From Morella rubra (lineage: Eukaryota > Streptophyta > Magnoliopsida > Fagales > Myricaceae): DNA of 64,000 bases. The notes under the pieces are model-generated. The model saw only the letters and a program-made list of their open reading frames with translations. It was not told the DNA's origin and did not search any database. Numbering within the stretch: the first letter of the stretch is position 1; every line of letters begins with the position of its first letter. A program made the position numbers and the translations under genes. Location of the stretch: assembly GCA_003952965.2 (NCBI GenBank), contig CM025851.1, positions 20,044,874 through 20,108,873 of the forward strand, in the 5' to 3' direction. Of this stretch, positions 24,260-35,856 are shown one piece after another.

Positions 24260-24790
24260 TGTTAGCCCAAGGTTGTTTTTGTAAAATAAACCATATTTGA
24301 TTTTGATGATAACAAAAGTTTCTAAGTTTTGTAGACTTTAGATTTTATTTTGTCAATCCACTATTTCCAAAGTTATATTTCAAGGGATTGAAGTTTCTCT
24401 CTCCATATGTGTATAAGCTGTTTTGAAACATCACTACACAAGTTAATACGAGCATTTTCTTCTTTGTAGGTGTTTAAATATGTGTTGGAACGGTTTGGAA
24501 GCTTTATAATTGCAAAAACTCTCTCCAACATTCTTTGGTGTCGACACATACAGAACAAGTGTCGACACATTGCACTTCCTCCAGAGAGATGAAAACATGG
24601 TGTCGACACATAGATGACATAGTGTCGACATATTGCACTTACACCCGAGACCTGTTTTCCAAACAAAAAGAAGTGTCGACACATAGAAGACATGGTGCCG
24701 ACACAGTGCATTGACTCCCAAGCGCCCCTGTGAATGCTTTGGTTTTGGGTTAGAAATCCGAGCAAAAAAATTATTTTTCTCGAGTTCATG
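24260..24790 (+). repeat. Truncated 3' LTR of the SIRE-type copia element
   Basis: It begins TGTTAGCCCAAGG and aligns with the starts of the solo LTRs at 33687 (+) and 38679 (-). It holds six GTGTCGACAC-like palindromes between 24537 and 24705. The expected 3' half of the LTR is missing. The text after about 24790 is unrelated. Confidence 0.8.
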
Positions 24791-25496
24791 TTTCAAAACC
24801 CGACCTGACCCTAAAAAAAGTTAAAACCTTTGAGGTCAGGTTCGTTTGAGTGCTTTGTTTTCAGGTTAAAGACTCAAATGCGAATCTGACTTTTCTCAGG
24901 TTCATGTTTTAAAACTTGACCTCGATATAACCAGACCAATCCGGGTTGAATTGGATAGATTTCGAGTCAATGGGTTTTTGGGCTACCCATAAGACAGGGA
25001 AAGGCAAGTTGGGAAAGAAGATTAACTAGTTTCAGAAAGTCAACCACTTCAGCAAAGATAAGTTGTGGTTTACAGTTGACCGAATGAAGTTTCAGTTGAC
25101 CGTGTTTTACTAGGCTCTCCAAACAGTCGAAAGTATGGAAAATACTTTACAAAAAAGTAAATACAGCAAAACAAACAGAGTCTAGGTTGCAATCCATTTT
25201 AAAATTCAAACGTATTCTTGAAGTATTTACATTCAAAACTTTAAAAACTAAAGAGAGAAAAATAAAATATCTCTTCTTTAAAATTTAAACACTTTTAAAG
25301 ATAACATTCAAATCAAATCAACATTTGAAACTTTAAACACTTTTAAAACGTGATAACTTTTTCAAATTATTCAAAATTCAAAATTCAATTAAAATAATAT
25401 TTTATTAATAATAAGAAAATCTGGGCTGCTACTTTCAGCATGCAATATTTTTAGTATCATCCACGGCCAACCCGTGGCCCCTTGACCATTAAAAAT

Positions 25497-26016
25497 GGGG
25501 TAAACTCATAGTTAGCCCCCTATGTTTGGGCAAAAATCAAGTTGCTACCCTTATTTTTCAATCCAACAATTTGAGACCCATAACTTTCAAAACCTATCAA
25601 TCTTCACCCCTGGTCTAAATTAGGCGTTAAGTCCAACGAAAAATCGTGCAAAATGACCGAAATGCCCCTCCAAGGCTAAATTTTAAAAAATAAATAAAAA
25701 TAATATAAATTTAAGAAATAAATTAAAAATAAATAGATTATTGAAATAGATTTTCAATAGTTTTATTTAAAAATATTATTTTTTTAAAATATAATTTTTT
25801 ATTTTTAATGAATTTTTTTAATTTTTTTAGTAATTTTATTTTGGAGGGGCATTTTGGTCATTTTTCAGCTTTTCTGTTTGATTTAACGTCTAATTTAGAC
25901 GGGGGGCGAAGATTGATAGGTTTTGAAAGTTATGGGTCTCAAATTGTTGGATTGAAAAATAAGGGTAGCAACTTGATTTTTGCCCAAACATAGGGGGTTA
26001 ATTATGAGTTTACCCC
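25497..26016. mobile_element. MULE-type MITE, subfamily M1, copy 2
   Basis: This 520-bp element has inverted ends GGGGTAAACTCATAGTTAGC and a perfect 9-bp target duplication ATTAAAAAT (25488-25496 and 26017-26025). It lies inside the family A LTR element, as does copy 1. Confidence 0.95.
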
Positions 26017-27958
26017 ATTAAAAATTCTTGTTTTGGCTATGATGTGGCTTACAAACTCTTTAGATCATATCATACAAGCACGACAACCTTTCCAAGCAAG
26101 ATTCATGAGAAAAATCAGCAACATATATGCATGAAAAGCATCAAATTTTATCCCAACTATTGCACAAAAAAACTACCCTTACCTAGTCTTAAGAAGCTCT
26201 TCTTCTTCTTCTCTTCTTTTTCTTCCTTTAGCTCTCTTCTTCTTGGCCAATCCTCTCCTTTTTCTCTCTTCTCTCTTTCTCTTGCCCTTCTCTCTCTAGA
26301 CTTACAGTAATGCTCTTTGCCGTGAGCCTCATGGTTTAAATATCAAATCACTTTTTTTTTTTGTCTTTTTCTAACCTACCTACCTAGGGACAAGTTATAT
26401 TAATGAGAGACGTAATGATTAAGAAGACAATAAATACCACAAGCAACAATAACCATTGGGTAGCCACCATTTAGAAAAGAGAAATTTTAACATTTGTCAA
26501 AAGAGCAAGATTTGAAAATCTCACATTAATGAGTCTGGCCTGGGTTAGTTTTTGGACCTCCATGGCACTTATGGGCTTTGGCCCAAACTAGCTCCCTAGG
26601 TCCAAGTCAAATTTTGAAAGCCCAAATGCATTGCAATGTAATAATTAAGTATTTTTAAAATAATTAAACTCAAGAAAAAATCAAGTGCATGAGGTAAATA
26701 AAATCAAATTAGATAATTTACATCACAGTGACATAAGAAAGGAGAAATTATTAAAACATAGGCTAAAAATAAAATATTTGACCAAATGACAAGTCATAGG
26801 GAAATTCGGCCATATATTAAAAATTAACCAAATTAATCTAAAATATTAGAAGGAATAAAAATCAAGTCAATTAGGCAATTTAAACACATGCAGTTATAAT
26901 AAAAATAGTGATCTTAACTCAAAGATTAAAAATTAAAGGAAAGAAATCCTATAAGAAATTAATTAAATTATAAATACTAAACAAAAGCACACTAAGAACA
27001 TGAATTTAGAAAATAAAGTAATTACCAAGGAAAAAGAACACAATTACTATTTTTTCAAAAAAAATAAAAATTTAACACAAGAATCTCAAAAATGGCTCAA
27101 AAGGTGAGGGGTATCACACAGATTAAGGGGAAATGAGATCGTATGAAGTGCGCATACAACAAGTTCATATTTATTGTGAAATAGATGGGGTTCGACTGGG
27201 ACGATGAAAGGCACACCATGGTTGTAAGTGAAGAGGTCTGAACTAATCTGCTAAAGGTGTTCTTTTGTATTTACTGGATAAATTGTGCCTTTTCTTTTCT
27301 CTATTGATTGTGAAAAGTTGGTTGACCGAAAAGGTTTGTGTATTTCTTTGCAGTCCAACCCAAAGCTTGCAAAATATAAACGTCAAGAATGCCATATTTC
27401 GATTTAATGGGAGCTATTTTTTCTCATTCTGCTATCGCTGGTCCTGGGCGACATTCATCCACACAAGCACCGGTTAGTCCTGTGAATGAGGCTCTACTGG
27501 AATAAGTGTCTTATAACTTAGGTCCTGTTCGCGTTGACCTCGAACAGGATCCACCAGTTGTAACTAAATTGGGCTTACCTCCAACACTAGCCACTCCACC
27601 GCCACAATATGGGAAGTGTGAAGTTGATGGCTCTGCTCCGAGCCAACCCCATTGTAAGAAAGAAAATATCGAGGCTGAGATGTTTGAATTTGTTCAAGCT
27701 ATGACTAATTTCTGCAAAGTACACTCGGGTGCATCCAGTAGCCAATTCACTATGGGAAATATGTTGGGAAACAGTGAGGTTAGTCATCATCCACGCACCA
27801 TTAATAAGTTCATCCATTGGTTGAGTGAGCTATCTCTTTCACTGCTAGAGTCTCGGTACCACGAAGCCATTGAACAATTATTGGAGAACAAAGAGAGACA
27901 ACATGCATTCCTGAAAATGCCAACTGAGAGGTGGTTGAAGTGGCTCTATCATCTTTAA

Positions 27959-28530
27959 AGCATAATGAGCCTGGTTCGTGTGTGCATGGATAAAACTGCG
28001 GTTGCTCTATTTCTTTTTTCACATCAACAATTATACTTGTTTGCTTTAAATGCTTTGTGGCTTTGTACTTGATAAGCCATATTTTGTTCAGTACCAACAC
28101 TTCAATAATCTAAGCAGTTAGATAATTATTTAAACTAATGGGTAATGGCGTAATTTTTTGGTCCTTGTTGAAATACCCTATGTGTTAGTATTCTACATGT
28201 ATCTTGTAATGGTGTTATGCTGTAATGTTGTTATGTTGGTACTATATTCTAGTGTTGTTAAGTTAGTGTTGTTATATTGGTAGTTGATGTTTTTGGATTG
28301 TAATGTTTTGGCTATGTTAATATCAAATATCCTAGCAGTTGTTTCATTAACATTAGTCATTCATCCAATTAATGATGACAAATGTGGATGAATGAAATGT
28401 TTATACTTTTGTTGAAAACTTATGGGATAGTTTCCAGTGTTATCCCCTGATTCATGATGAGAGGAAAAAATTTCAACAAAGAGGTAATCGATTGCCCCAC
28501 GTCACTACATGACTCGAGCGTTGGTATCTT
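27959..28530. other. AT-rich spacer
   Basis: It lies 3' of the Myb/SANT reading frame. It contains GTTGTTATGTTGGTA-type short repeats at 28210-28290 but no recognisable gene. It may include the 3' untranslated part of the Myb/SANT gene. Confidence 0.3.
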
Positions 28531-28534
28531 TATT

Positions 28535-28985
28535 TCACAAAGACATTTTGCTCACCATACGTAATGCTATCGTGGCTTGAACGATGGCCTATTTGTTTTA
28601 CAAAACAAGTTTCCTCGTCAAACACGATGAACTATGATATTTTATCGAGGAATTTTGCACGCCACATGTGACCAAAGTTGCTCGCGTGCAAGCTCTCCAT
28701 TTTTCAAAGGCCACGTGTTCGAGCTTTGCCTGTGCATTTTTTATAGAGGCAGTTGGTTCATCACACGTGAGCCTAGTGGCGCGAGCAATGGCATGGTATG
28801 ACTTTGATTTTTACGAAGGCAATTGGCTCGCCACACGTAAGCCTAGTGGCGCGAGCGATTACAAGGTATGCCTCTGATTTTTATTGAGGCAGTTGGCTCA
28901 CCACATGAGAGCCGAGTGGCGTGAGCGATGGTTTCTTAATTTTACATAGGACATTTCGCGCACCATATGTGCGCTTCGTGTGGCT
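28535..28985. repeat. 70-bp tandem units with internal hairpins
   Basis: AGGCAGTTGG or AGGCAATTGG recurs at 28747, 28817 and 28887, exactly 70 bp apart, and weaker copies extend left to about 28535. Each unit carries GCTCGCCAC and GTGGCGCGAGC a few bases apart, so each can fold on itself. CACACGTGAG lies in the loop of the best unit. Related units occur at 29850-30230 and, inverted, at 31600-31990. Confidence 0.88.
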
Positions 28986-29267
28986 GGGACCAAATGACCG
29001 GCAATTATGAAATAGATGTAGATTCACAAACCATTATTAATAGTCAAATAGCATGAAAAACAAAACAAAAAATTGGTGGTTGTTTGAAACTTTGAATCAC
29101 TGTAGAAGGTTTGTACTTTTGTTTATCTAAATGCCAACAATATGTTCATTGTCAAGCAATTATAAAATAGATAAAAATGAAAAAATGTCCAAATTCAAAC
29201 TAGTGTATGGAGCTTTGTGTTGGAGGGAAGCATCATGTTTATATAAGTAGAGGAAACGTTAAAATAA

Positions 29268-29774
29268 GAGTTAAATACACTTTGCACCCCTTATGTTTGT
29301 AGCTGTTGACACATTGCACCGTAATGTTTTATTTTTTAAACATTGAGCCCATTATATTACCTCCCTTAACGATTTGCACCTAAGAGTGAAATTTTGCATC
29401 AAATTAGACGGTAATCAATTTACACGTGCCTCTCACTTGACTCAGTCCCCGTCAAATTATCGTATTGCCCTTGAAATCTCAAACAAGTCACGATAAAATG
29501 AGCTTTAAACAAGTCACGATTTTTGCCTATTGGATTTTGAAACTTATTTGATCATGACTTGTTTGAGATTTAAGGGCAATATGGTAATTTGACGAAAACT
29601 GAGGTCAAGTGAGAGGCACATATAAACGATTATCGTATAATTTGAGGCCTAGTTTCACTCTGGTGGCAAATTGTTGGGGGAGGTAACATAATGAATTCAA
29701 AATCTCAAAAATAAAATATTGGGGTGTAATGTGTCAACACCCCCAAACATAAGGGTGCAAAGTGAATTTAACCC
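29268..29774. mobile_element. MULE-type MITE, subfamily M2
   Basis: This 507-bp element has inverted ends GAGTTAAATACACTTTGCAC and GGGTTAAATTCACTTTGCAC (complement of the right end). The 9-bp target duplication TTAAAATAA is perfect (29259-29267 and 29775-29783). It is inserted in the left arm of the foldback. The right arm lacks it, so it is younger. Confidence 0.94.
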
Positions 29775-30301
29775 TTAAAATAATGAAATAATGTAAAAAT
29801 ATGGTACATGAAGCAGAGCAGAATAGATTGCAGCAAGAATAAATCGCTTGCGCAAAGGTAATTTGCTTGCCACTTGTGAGCCCAATGGCACTAGCAAAGG
29901 ACTCAAGCCCATTTTGTGCACCACATTGGCACTTTGTGTGGTTGGGAGGTGTGCCTCTGATTTTTAACAGAGGCACATCACTCACCACACATGAGCTCAG
30001 GTGGCACAAGCGGATGCCTCTTATTTTACGGACACATTTCGGTCGCCACACATGGTTGAGTGGCGCGAGCAAAGTCCTCTTTGTTTTACAAAGGACGTTT
30101 TTGCTCGCCAGAACTGTTGCGTGTGGCTCAAGCCATTGCCTCTGATATTTGATAGAGGCAACTCGCTGGCCAGATGTGAGTCGATTGGCCTGAGCGAATG
30201 AATGACTCTTGGCCAACTTGGCCTGTATCCTAGATTCATTGACAAAGTACAACACGTGAGTTCTAATTTAAATATACAGTGGATAAATGAGATATATATA
30301 G

Positions 30302-30695
30302 TGATATAATCTTTCTGTAGCAAAAGCTTGGATGACTTGTCCAAAATTCTTCTAGTATTTCTTTAGTGTGATGATAGAGTAATTAAAGAGATATTTGACA
30401 CTGTAAGTAATTGAAGAGATATTATTATTTTATAAATAAGCTGATAAACACTTAGATTACAAAGTGTTATCTTAAATGTCAATAACACTAAATACGTGCC
30501 TTGCATGCTACTAATAAAAACAAAAGTGAGGCATTTTAGTTAATTTTGTGGAAAAAAATATTTTATTAAATTTATTATTACAAGTCTTTCTTTATAATTA
30601 GCACTATGCTTGCCACCCGAGGTAGTAGACTTATATAAGAGAGGTTGACATTGTAGCAAAGACATTAAGGCCACAAATGTGAATTACAAGATGTC
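30302..30695 (+). repeat. Inner left arm of the foldback
   Basis: Inverted partner of 31215-31602. Matching text includes AAAGCTTGGATGACTTGTCC here and its complement near 31565. The high similarity suggests a recent origin or ongoing conversion. Confidence 0.9.
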
Positions 30696-31214
30696 CTTTT
30701 TATGTCCTGAAATTCATTTGATGTACATTAGGTGAGCTCACCCTTTGGAAGTTGAGTTCCCAATACCTCTGCATATTGAGTCTTCAGGGGTGCAGTTGTC
30801 CTCTTCCCACCGCTTTGTCGTCTTCTACGAGTCAGAGATACACGTTGGTGCCTTCGTGGATTGGGACCCGAGTCATCACTTATGTAAATAATTTATGGGC
30901 CTACCTGGTTGCAGATGCTCAAACTCACTTGTTGTGTATTGTCAGTGGATTTAGGAGGCGATTCCATGGGGTATTCTACTTGTGCTTGTCCTGGACTAAT
31001 ATCTACCGAGCATCACTAGTGTGCATCAATGTGGGCATCAGTGTTCTTATAGTGACGATTAGGCGCAATTTTTTTTTGAATTTTCGATGATTTCAGCTTC
31101 CATATCACGAAAACTTTGGCACCTTATACCACCCCCCAAAATTTAAAAAATTTATTCTTGGCAAAACTTGTCCCAAATTTCGAATGAAATGGTCCAAATG
31201 CAAGAATCATGTCA

Positions 31215-31602
31215 GATAATTCACATTTGTGGCCTTAATGTCTTTGGTACAAAGTCAACATCTCTTATATAAGTCCACTACCTCGGGTGGCAAGCATAGT
31301 GCTAACTATAAAGAATGACTTGTAAATAATAAATTTAATAAAATATTTTTATTTCCACAAAATTAACTAAAATGCCTCACTTTTGTTTTTATAAGTAGCA
31401 TGCAAGGCACGTATTAAGTGTTTTGACATTTAAGATAACACTTTGTAATCTAAGTGTTTATCAGCTTATTTATAAAATAATAATATCTCTTCAATTACTT
31501 ATAGTGTCAAATATCTCTTTAATTACTCTATTATCACACTAACGAAATACTAGAAGAATTTTGGACAAGTCATCCTAGCTTTTGCGACAATAAGATTATA
31601 TC
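31215..31602 (-). repeat. Inner right arm of the foldback
   Basis: Inverted partner of 30302-30695, separated from it by about 520 bp. Only a few mismatches and short indels are visible over ~390 bp. Confidence 0.9.
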
Positions 31603-32129
31603 GAGGCAAACCTCCTAGCCACACGAAGCGCCAATGTGGCGCGCAAAATGGGCTCAAGTGCTTTGCTCCCGCCACATGGCTCACGAATGGCAAGTGCACT
31701 ACCATTGCGTGAGCGATTTATTTATAATTTTTTTGTTTGTTTTTCTTGTTGTTTGAATATTAATAATGGTTTTTGAATCTACATCTACTTCATAATTGCT
31801 TGTCATTTGGTTCCATCCACACAAAGCGCACCTGTGGCGCGCAAAATAGCCTATGTAAAATCAAGATGACATTGCTCACGCCACTCAGCTCCCGTGTGGC
31901 GAGTCAACTGCCTCCAATCAGAGGCATACCTCACCATGTCTCGCGCAACTAACGTGTGATGAGCCAACTGCATCCATAAAAATCAAATGCGCCATCTAGA
32001 ACCAATCTAGAATGAAATTTACCTTAAGAACTAGTTTGAGATTTGGCAATATCAAGACTAGTAGACTAATTAAGTCAGAGAAGTTAGATTTATCATTTGA
32101 AGACATTAGAAAAATTGTGACAAAACTAG

Positions 32130-33059
32130 TGACGTCATATCTCGATGAAGATTTGTGTGTTATAAAGAAAGGTTAAAAAAAATGAACAGTTGGATGTGAA
32201 GAAGCCCTAAAAAGAAATTAGTGGTTGCTTAGCAGGATTGTGTTAAATGGAAAATATCGTGTTATTGATTTTAAAGCAAATTATAATTATGAACTCGCTA
32301 ATAAGTCTTGGGTTCATATTTTACCCTCCTAAAGAAGTATCAACCGTGTTCAAGGCATTGAAATTGATTTGCCGGATAATAAGCCTTATGTAGAAAAAAT
32401 CATTATTTTTGGCTACTATCCTTGATCCACGTTTCAAGATTGTCACTCTTAAATTTCAGTTCAAGAAGGTTATGGGTGGTGAGGAAGGGGACAGATTTGT
32501 TGGGATCTTGATTTTGGATGTTGAACGATTGTATAGGTGTTACAATGATAAAATAATGGGTTATCTTCAGTTGGCAATAGGAAGAGTAGTGATGAGTATG
32601 ACTATGACTCTAAAAGCAGTGGCAGCACAATGGGGAGGGGGGAGTTTGAATTCGTTGTGTATCTTACAAGAATTCCATCAATCTCGGGCATTTAGGAATT
32701 TGTTAGATTGTAAGAGTGAGTTGGAACGTTATTATTTGGAGGATGTGGAGTCCCCTAGTTCAATATTTGATATTTTAACTTGTTGGAAGGTTAACTCCAC
32801 CAAATTTCTAGTTCTTGTCCGAATTGCACAAGATGTGTTAGCTATTCCCATCACTACTGTTGCTTCTGGGTCTGCATTCGGCATAGGAGGGTGCGTTACG
32901 GATTCTTATCGGAGCTCATTGGCTCCAATAACAGTTGAGGCTCTCATGTGTACTCGGAATTGGCTAAGGTCAACACCCATAAGTCCTGCTCGATATGTAT
33001 TAGATGCAATTGACGACTGCAAGAGCTATAGACTAGACTTAGGTAATTGTGCTCCCTAG
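32130..33059 (+). pseudogene. hAT transposase, C-terminal fragment
   Basis: The open stretch 32409-33059 (216 codons) starts with LATILDPRFK, a signature of plant hAT (RICESLEEPER/Ac-like) transposases. It ends with the dimerisation domain: SPSSIFDILTCWKVNSTKF, LAIPITTVASGSAF and SYRSSLAPITVEALMCTRNW. In active relatives the text is VASESAFSTGGR, whereas here it is VASGSAFGIGG. Weak upstream hAT-like text runs from about 32130, with stops. The BED zinc finger and catalytic centre are absent. It follows the foldback directly, which may have removed or displaced its front half. No TIRs were found. Confidence 0.88.
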
Positions 33060-33060
33060 G

Positions 33061-33681
33061 ATTCAATTCATTTATTGTTTTGGTTGTTCTTTTTGTGCTT
33101 TTAATATGCTTGTTTTTTTTTTTTATAGAAATGAAAGATGATCTTATGAGTATCGTACTTGATGAATGATTTGGATATTGCCATATTGGTGCCTCATCCA
33201 GTAAGTAATCTTGCACATTTCGATGTTTTGGTTATTTAGTGTACCTCATCTTTTTTTTTCTTACTATCATTTTTCTTGGTTGTCCTAGCAATTGTGCCGA
33301 ATTTTAATGTTACGTGTTTCAATTTCAATATTGTTTTTTTTTTTTTCTGAAGAGTGTTATAGTATTGTAAAGAGAGTGACTGAGTGTTGTTTTATCAGTG
33401 TTTGTTATATTTTGTGATTTTTGTTAATTACGAGTGTTTAAGACCTGTAGCTTTAAAAAAATTTGGGGTTTGGCTGTGATCATATTATATATATGTTATA
33501 TTTTTTGTTGAAATTTTTTCTTAACTATACATCAACACGCTTCAACAACGGGATGCACTTGATTATCCTGCAAGGAATGGTAAGTATGCAGAACTGTTGG
33601 TGGCAATCTTGAAGCTGATTCCTAAATTATCGCATTTATCGTCTTGACCTCCTATGAGGGTCAAGATTCTTGATTATATTC
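33061..33681. other. Spacer after the hAT fragment
   Basis: T-rich sequence that may be hAT intron or 3' region. A short frame near 33540-33640 reads LDYPARNGKYAELLVAILKL. I do not recognise it. It ends at the solo LTR's target site. Confidence 0.3.
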
Positions 33682-33686
33682 AATAT

Positions 33687-34857
33687 TGTTAGCCAAGGCT
33701 ATTTTGCAAAACAATCTATTTTTTATTTTGATGATAACAAATATTCTAAGTTTTGAAGGATTTTAGATTTTATATTGTCAATCCACTTTTCTAAAAGATA
33801 TATTTCAAAAATCAAGGTTTTTCTATCTAAAATAATTATAAGTGGACTTAAACACCTTTTCATAAGTTGATGAAATCAATTTTCATATTGTAGGTGCTTT
33901 AAGATATGTTGAAATGGATTGGACACTGTCAAATAAGCTAAATTTTCTCTCAAGTATAGATAGTGTTGACACATTGCACTGGCACCCGAGACAACTATTC
34001 CAGACCAAGTCATGGTGTCGACACACTGCATTTTCTCCCGAGAGCACATCTCCAGATCAATTTTTGATGTGTCAACACATACCACGATTTTGAAAAAAAT
34101 TTGAAACGACGTCAAAACATTCAAAATGCTCCAAAAAGACATGAGTGCCCTTCCAACGGTGCTTTTGATGGCTTTAAAGACTGTTAAAGACAGAGAAGGT
34201 TTAAATAAAAGAAGTTAGAGAGAAAGAGATAACGATCGTGTGATTTTACTGGCAATTACTTTACAACCTAACTTCTAGAGAGAGAAAGTGCTTTGAAGAA
34301 GAGAGAAGACTGCACCTACTAAGAAAGCTTGTGATTCTCTTGCTAAACTTTAGCTTTCTATAGAAAATCTTGTCTTCTTGTGCACATTTGTGCTTTCTAT
34401 TTTTTTTATACGGCTTTGAGAGCCATTCTCTAATATTCCTTTGTACTCATCCTTTATAAATCACTTGATTGTTGGGTAAACATTGATTCTACTCATGTGG
34501 GTAGAAGAAATCCTTAGATTTTGGGATTTGTGAAGTGAGTTAAAGCGTGAGCTCGAAAAACGCTTTGTAAAGGTTCCTTAGCACTCGGGAAGCTAAGGTG
34601 TATTTACTATTTGAAGAATAGAGAAAGAAGCTCATGGAAGTCAATAGCCTTAGGAGTGGACGTAGGCAAGTGTTTGCCGAACCACCTAAAATTACAGTTT
34701 CATCTCTCTAACTCTTTCTCTCCTTTCCACATGTTTCATATTTCTCTTTGTGGTGCTTTATGCTTTACTGTTATAATGCTTAAATTATTTCGAAAAAGTT
34801 TTAAAATTTATTAAACCCAATTCACCCCCCCCCCTTGGGTTGTTATTTAGACTTTCA
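33687..34857 (+). mobile_element. SIRE-type copia solo LTR (fossil), plus orientation
   Basis: This 1171-bp LTR starts TGTTAGCCAAGG and ends TTTAGACTTTCA. The 5-bp duplication AATAT is perfect (33682-33686 and 34858-34862). It contains GTGTCGACAC-like palindromes (33962, 34015, 34068) and a C run with CTTGGGTTGTTA near its 3' end. It is related to 37013-38679 and 24260-24790. There is no internal region. Confidence 0.93.
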
Positions 34858-34963
34858 AATATGTTTTGGACCCCAAATCATCTTTGAACCTTGTGAAAGT
34901 CTTTTTTTGCTATGGGGAGGGAAAATGGTGCCAGAAGATAATCAGAGCCACATCTTCCACACG

Positions 34964-35856
34964 CAGTGGCGGATGCATTGGGGGCGCTCGAGAAGGCTGC
35001 CCGCCTCAGTTCTGTCAAATTAAAGAATATTTTTTTACATGTATTTGCCCTCAAGCGAGCCAAGCCTGCCCCCTTGGGCCTGGCTAGTTTCTTAAGCCCA
35101 ACCTTTTCTATTATTATTATTATCAGCGGGTCGTTTCACCCTCTGTTTAAAAAAAAAAAAATCTTTAATCTTCTCCTTCCCCACGTCAGAGCGTCTCCTT
35201 CTCTGTTTTCTTTATTTCTTTCTTTTATTTATATATTTTTTTTTTGGGTTCCCTTTAAGCCTTCCAGGAAGGAATTAGTTCGGATTTCGGATTAAAGTTT
35301 CTTACAAAAAAAAAAAAAACCTAAATTTTTTTTTTTTTTTTAGTAAATTTAGTCAGAAAATTATGTCAAAAAAAAAAAAAAAACCATCCAAACAGAGTAT
35401 ATGAATTTAACCTCAAGGGTTAGCCTAGTGATTAAAGCTCTGGCCTTGGTAATTTATTTTTCTAGAACCTTTAACCAAGTAATTGCTCGGTTTATGCAAG
35501 ACAAGAGAACTGTACAGGCTCCAGATTTTTTTTTTTGTGCAACCACCCCCAAGCCAATGGTTAATGTTGTGAGGTGGTTTTTGACAATTTGTTGGAGATT
35601 GGAGGTCAGGGCTTATGTTGGTTATGTTGGTTTCTAAAAGTTGTTAAATTGAAATTAGTGAGTTGTGAATTGTTGATCAGTTACCATGATTTTTGATATT
35701 ACTGCATGTGTATTTCAATATTTTTAATGCTTTTAATCTTGAATTTTCTATATTTTAACTCTAAGACACTTTTTTGCATTACGTATGAAATTTTTTTTTT
35801 TGTCATTTCGCCTTAGGAGTTTTCCCCCCTCAACTTGAGTCTTGATTCCGCCCTTG
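34964..35856. mobile_element. hAT-like non-autonomous element
   Basis: This 893-bp element has ends CAGTGGCGGA and the complement of CAAGGGCGGA. The flanking octamers TCCACACG (34956-34963) and TCCACGGG (35857-35864) agree at 6 of 8. Subterminal text at 35700-35850 is the inverted counterpart of 36112-36250 and of 54463-54620, so these are one family. It contains several long A and T runs and no transposase. Confidence 0.7.

Larger units (their letters stand above)
18439..27118 (-). mobile_element. LTR element, family A (Ty3/gypsy-like fossil), with nested insertions
   Basis: The termini are TGTTACGCC and GGGTATCACA, flanked by the perfect 5-bp duplication CAGAT at 18434-18438 and 27119-27123. 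Its first ~100 bp align with the start of 11479-15420. It shares the block near 20000-20250 (a CACCCC-GTCGGGTT-TGTGGGA pattern) and the pyrimidine-rich tract at 26190-26300. It is inserted in the Myb/SANT fragment. Its length is inflated by two MULE MITEs, a copia remnant and other debris. Whether anything of its own internal region remains is unclear. It looks like a solo LTR with nested insertions. Confidence 0.78.
18335..27958 (+). pseudogene. Myb/SANT-like DNA-binding protein fragment, split by an LTR element
   Basis: The two pieces are 18335-18438 and 27119-27958. The first ends FNTKQI and the second continues, after the shared CAGAT, with a KGK-DRMKCAYNKF-like text and then GFDWDDERHTMVV. 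Together they follow the Myb/SANT-like domain found in plant L10-interacting MYB-type proteins and in the accessory protein of PIF/Harbinger transposons. Later blocks are NPKLAKYKRQECPYFDLMGA (about 27360-27420) and a C-terminal helix-rich part ending at 27956 (EAIEQLLENKERQHAFL). Stops interrupt the SANT part, and an intron or frame change precedes 27506. Whether it is a host gene or a transposon accessory gene cannot be settled here. Confidence 0.72.
28530..32000. mobile_element. Foldback-like element with long inverted arms
   Basis: The right arm (about 31215-31990) is the inverted counterpart of parts of the left arm (about 28740-30695). The innermost blocks, 30302-30695 and 31215-31602, are near-identical over ~390 bp. 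Outer blocks pair 29830-29960 with 31600-31730, and 28885-29075 with 31735-31960. The left arm is longer because it carries a MULE MITE (29268-29774) and an extra repeat array (29960-30240). The ~520-bp loop (30696-31214) has a 112-codon plus-strand frame and an arginine-rich minus-strand stretch. I can name neither. Outer ends and target duplication are not resolved. Family is unknown (foldback or non-autonomous MULE). Confidence 0.7.

Noticed and set aside
30752-31090. 112-codon plus-strand frame in the foldback loop
   Set aside because: No recognisable domain and hydrophobic, low-information text. The minus strand looks more coding-like, and neither is strong enough to call a gene.
28530-32000. 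CRISPR-like array (70-bp regular units)
   Set aside because: Units are tandem without unique spacers, diverged, and lie in a plant foldback. CRISPR arrays are not expected in nuclear plant DNA.
34866-35295. Overlapping open frames across 34866-35295
   Set aside because: They straddle the hAT-like element boundary and its poly(A)/poly(T) runs and have no similarity to a protein family.
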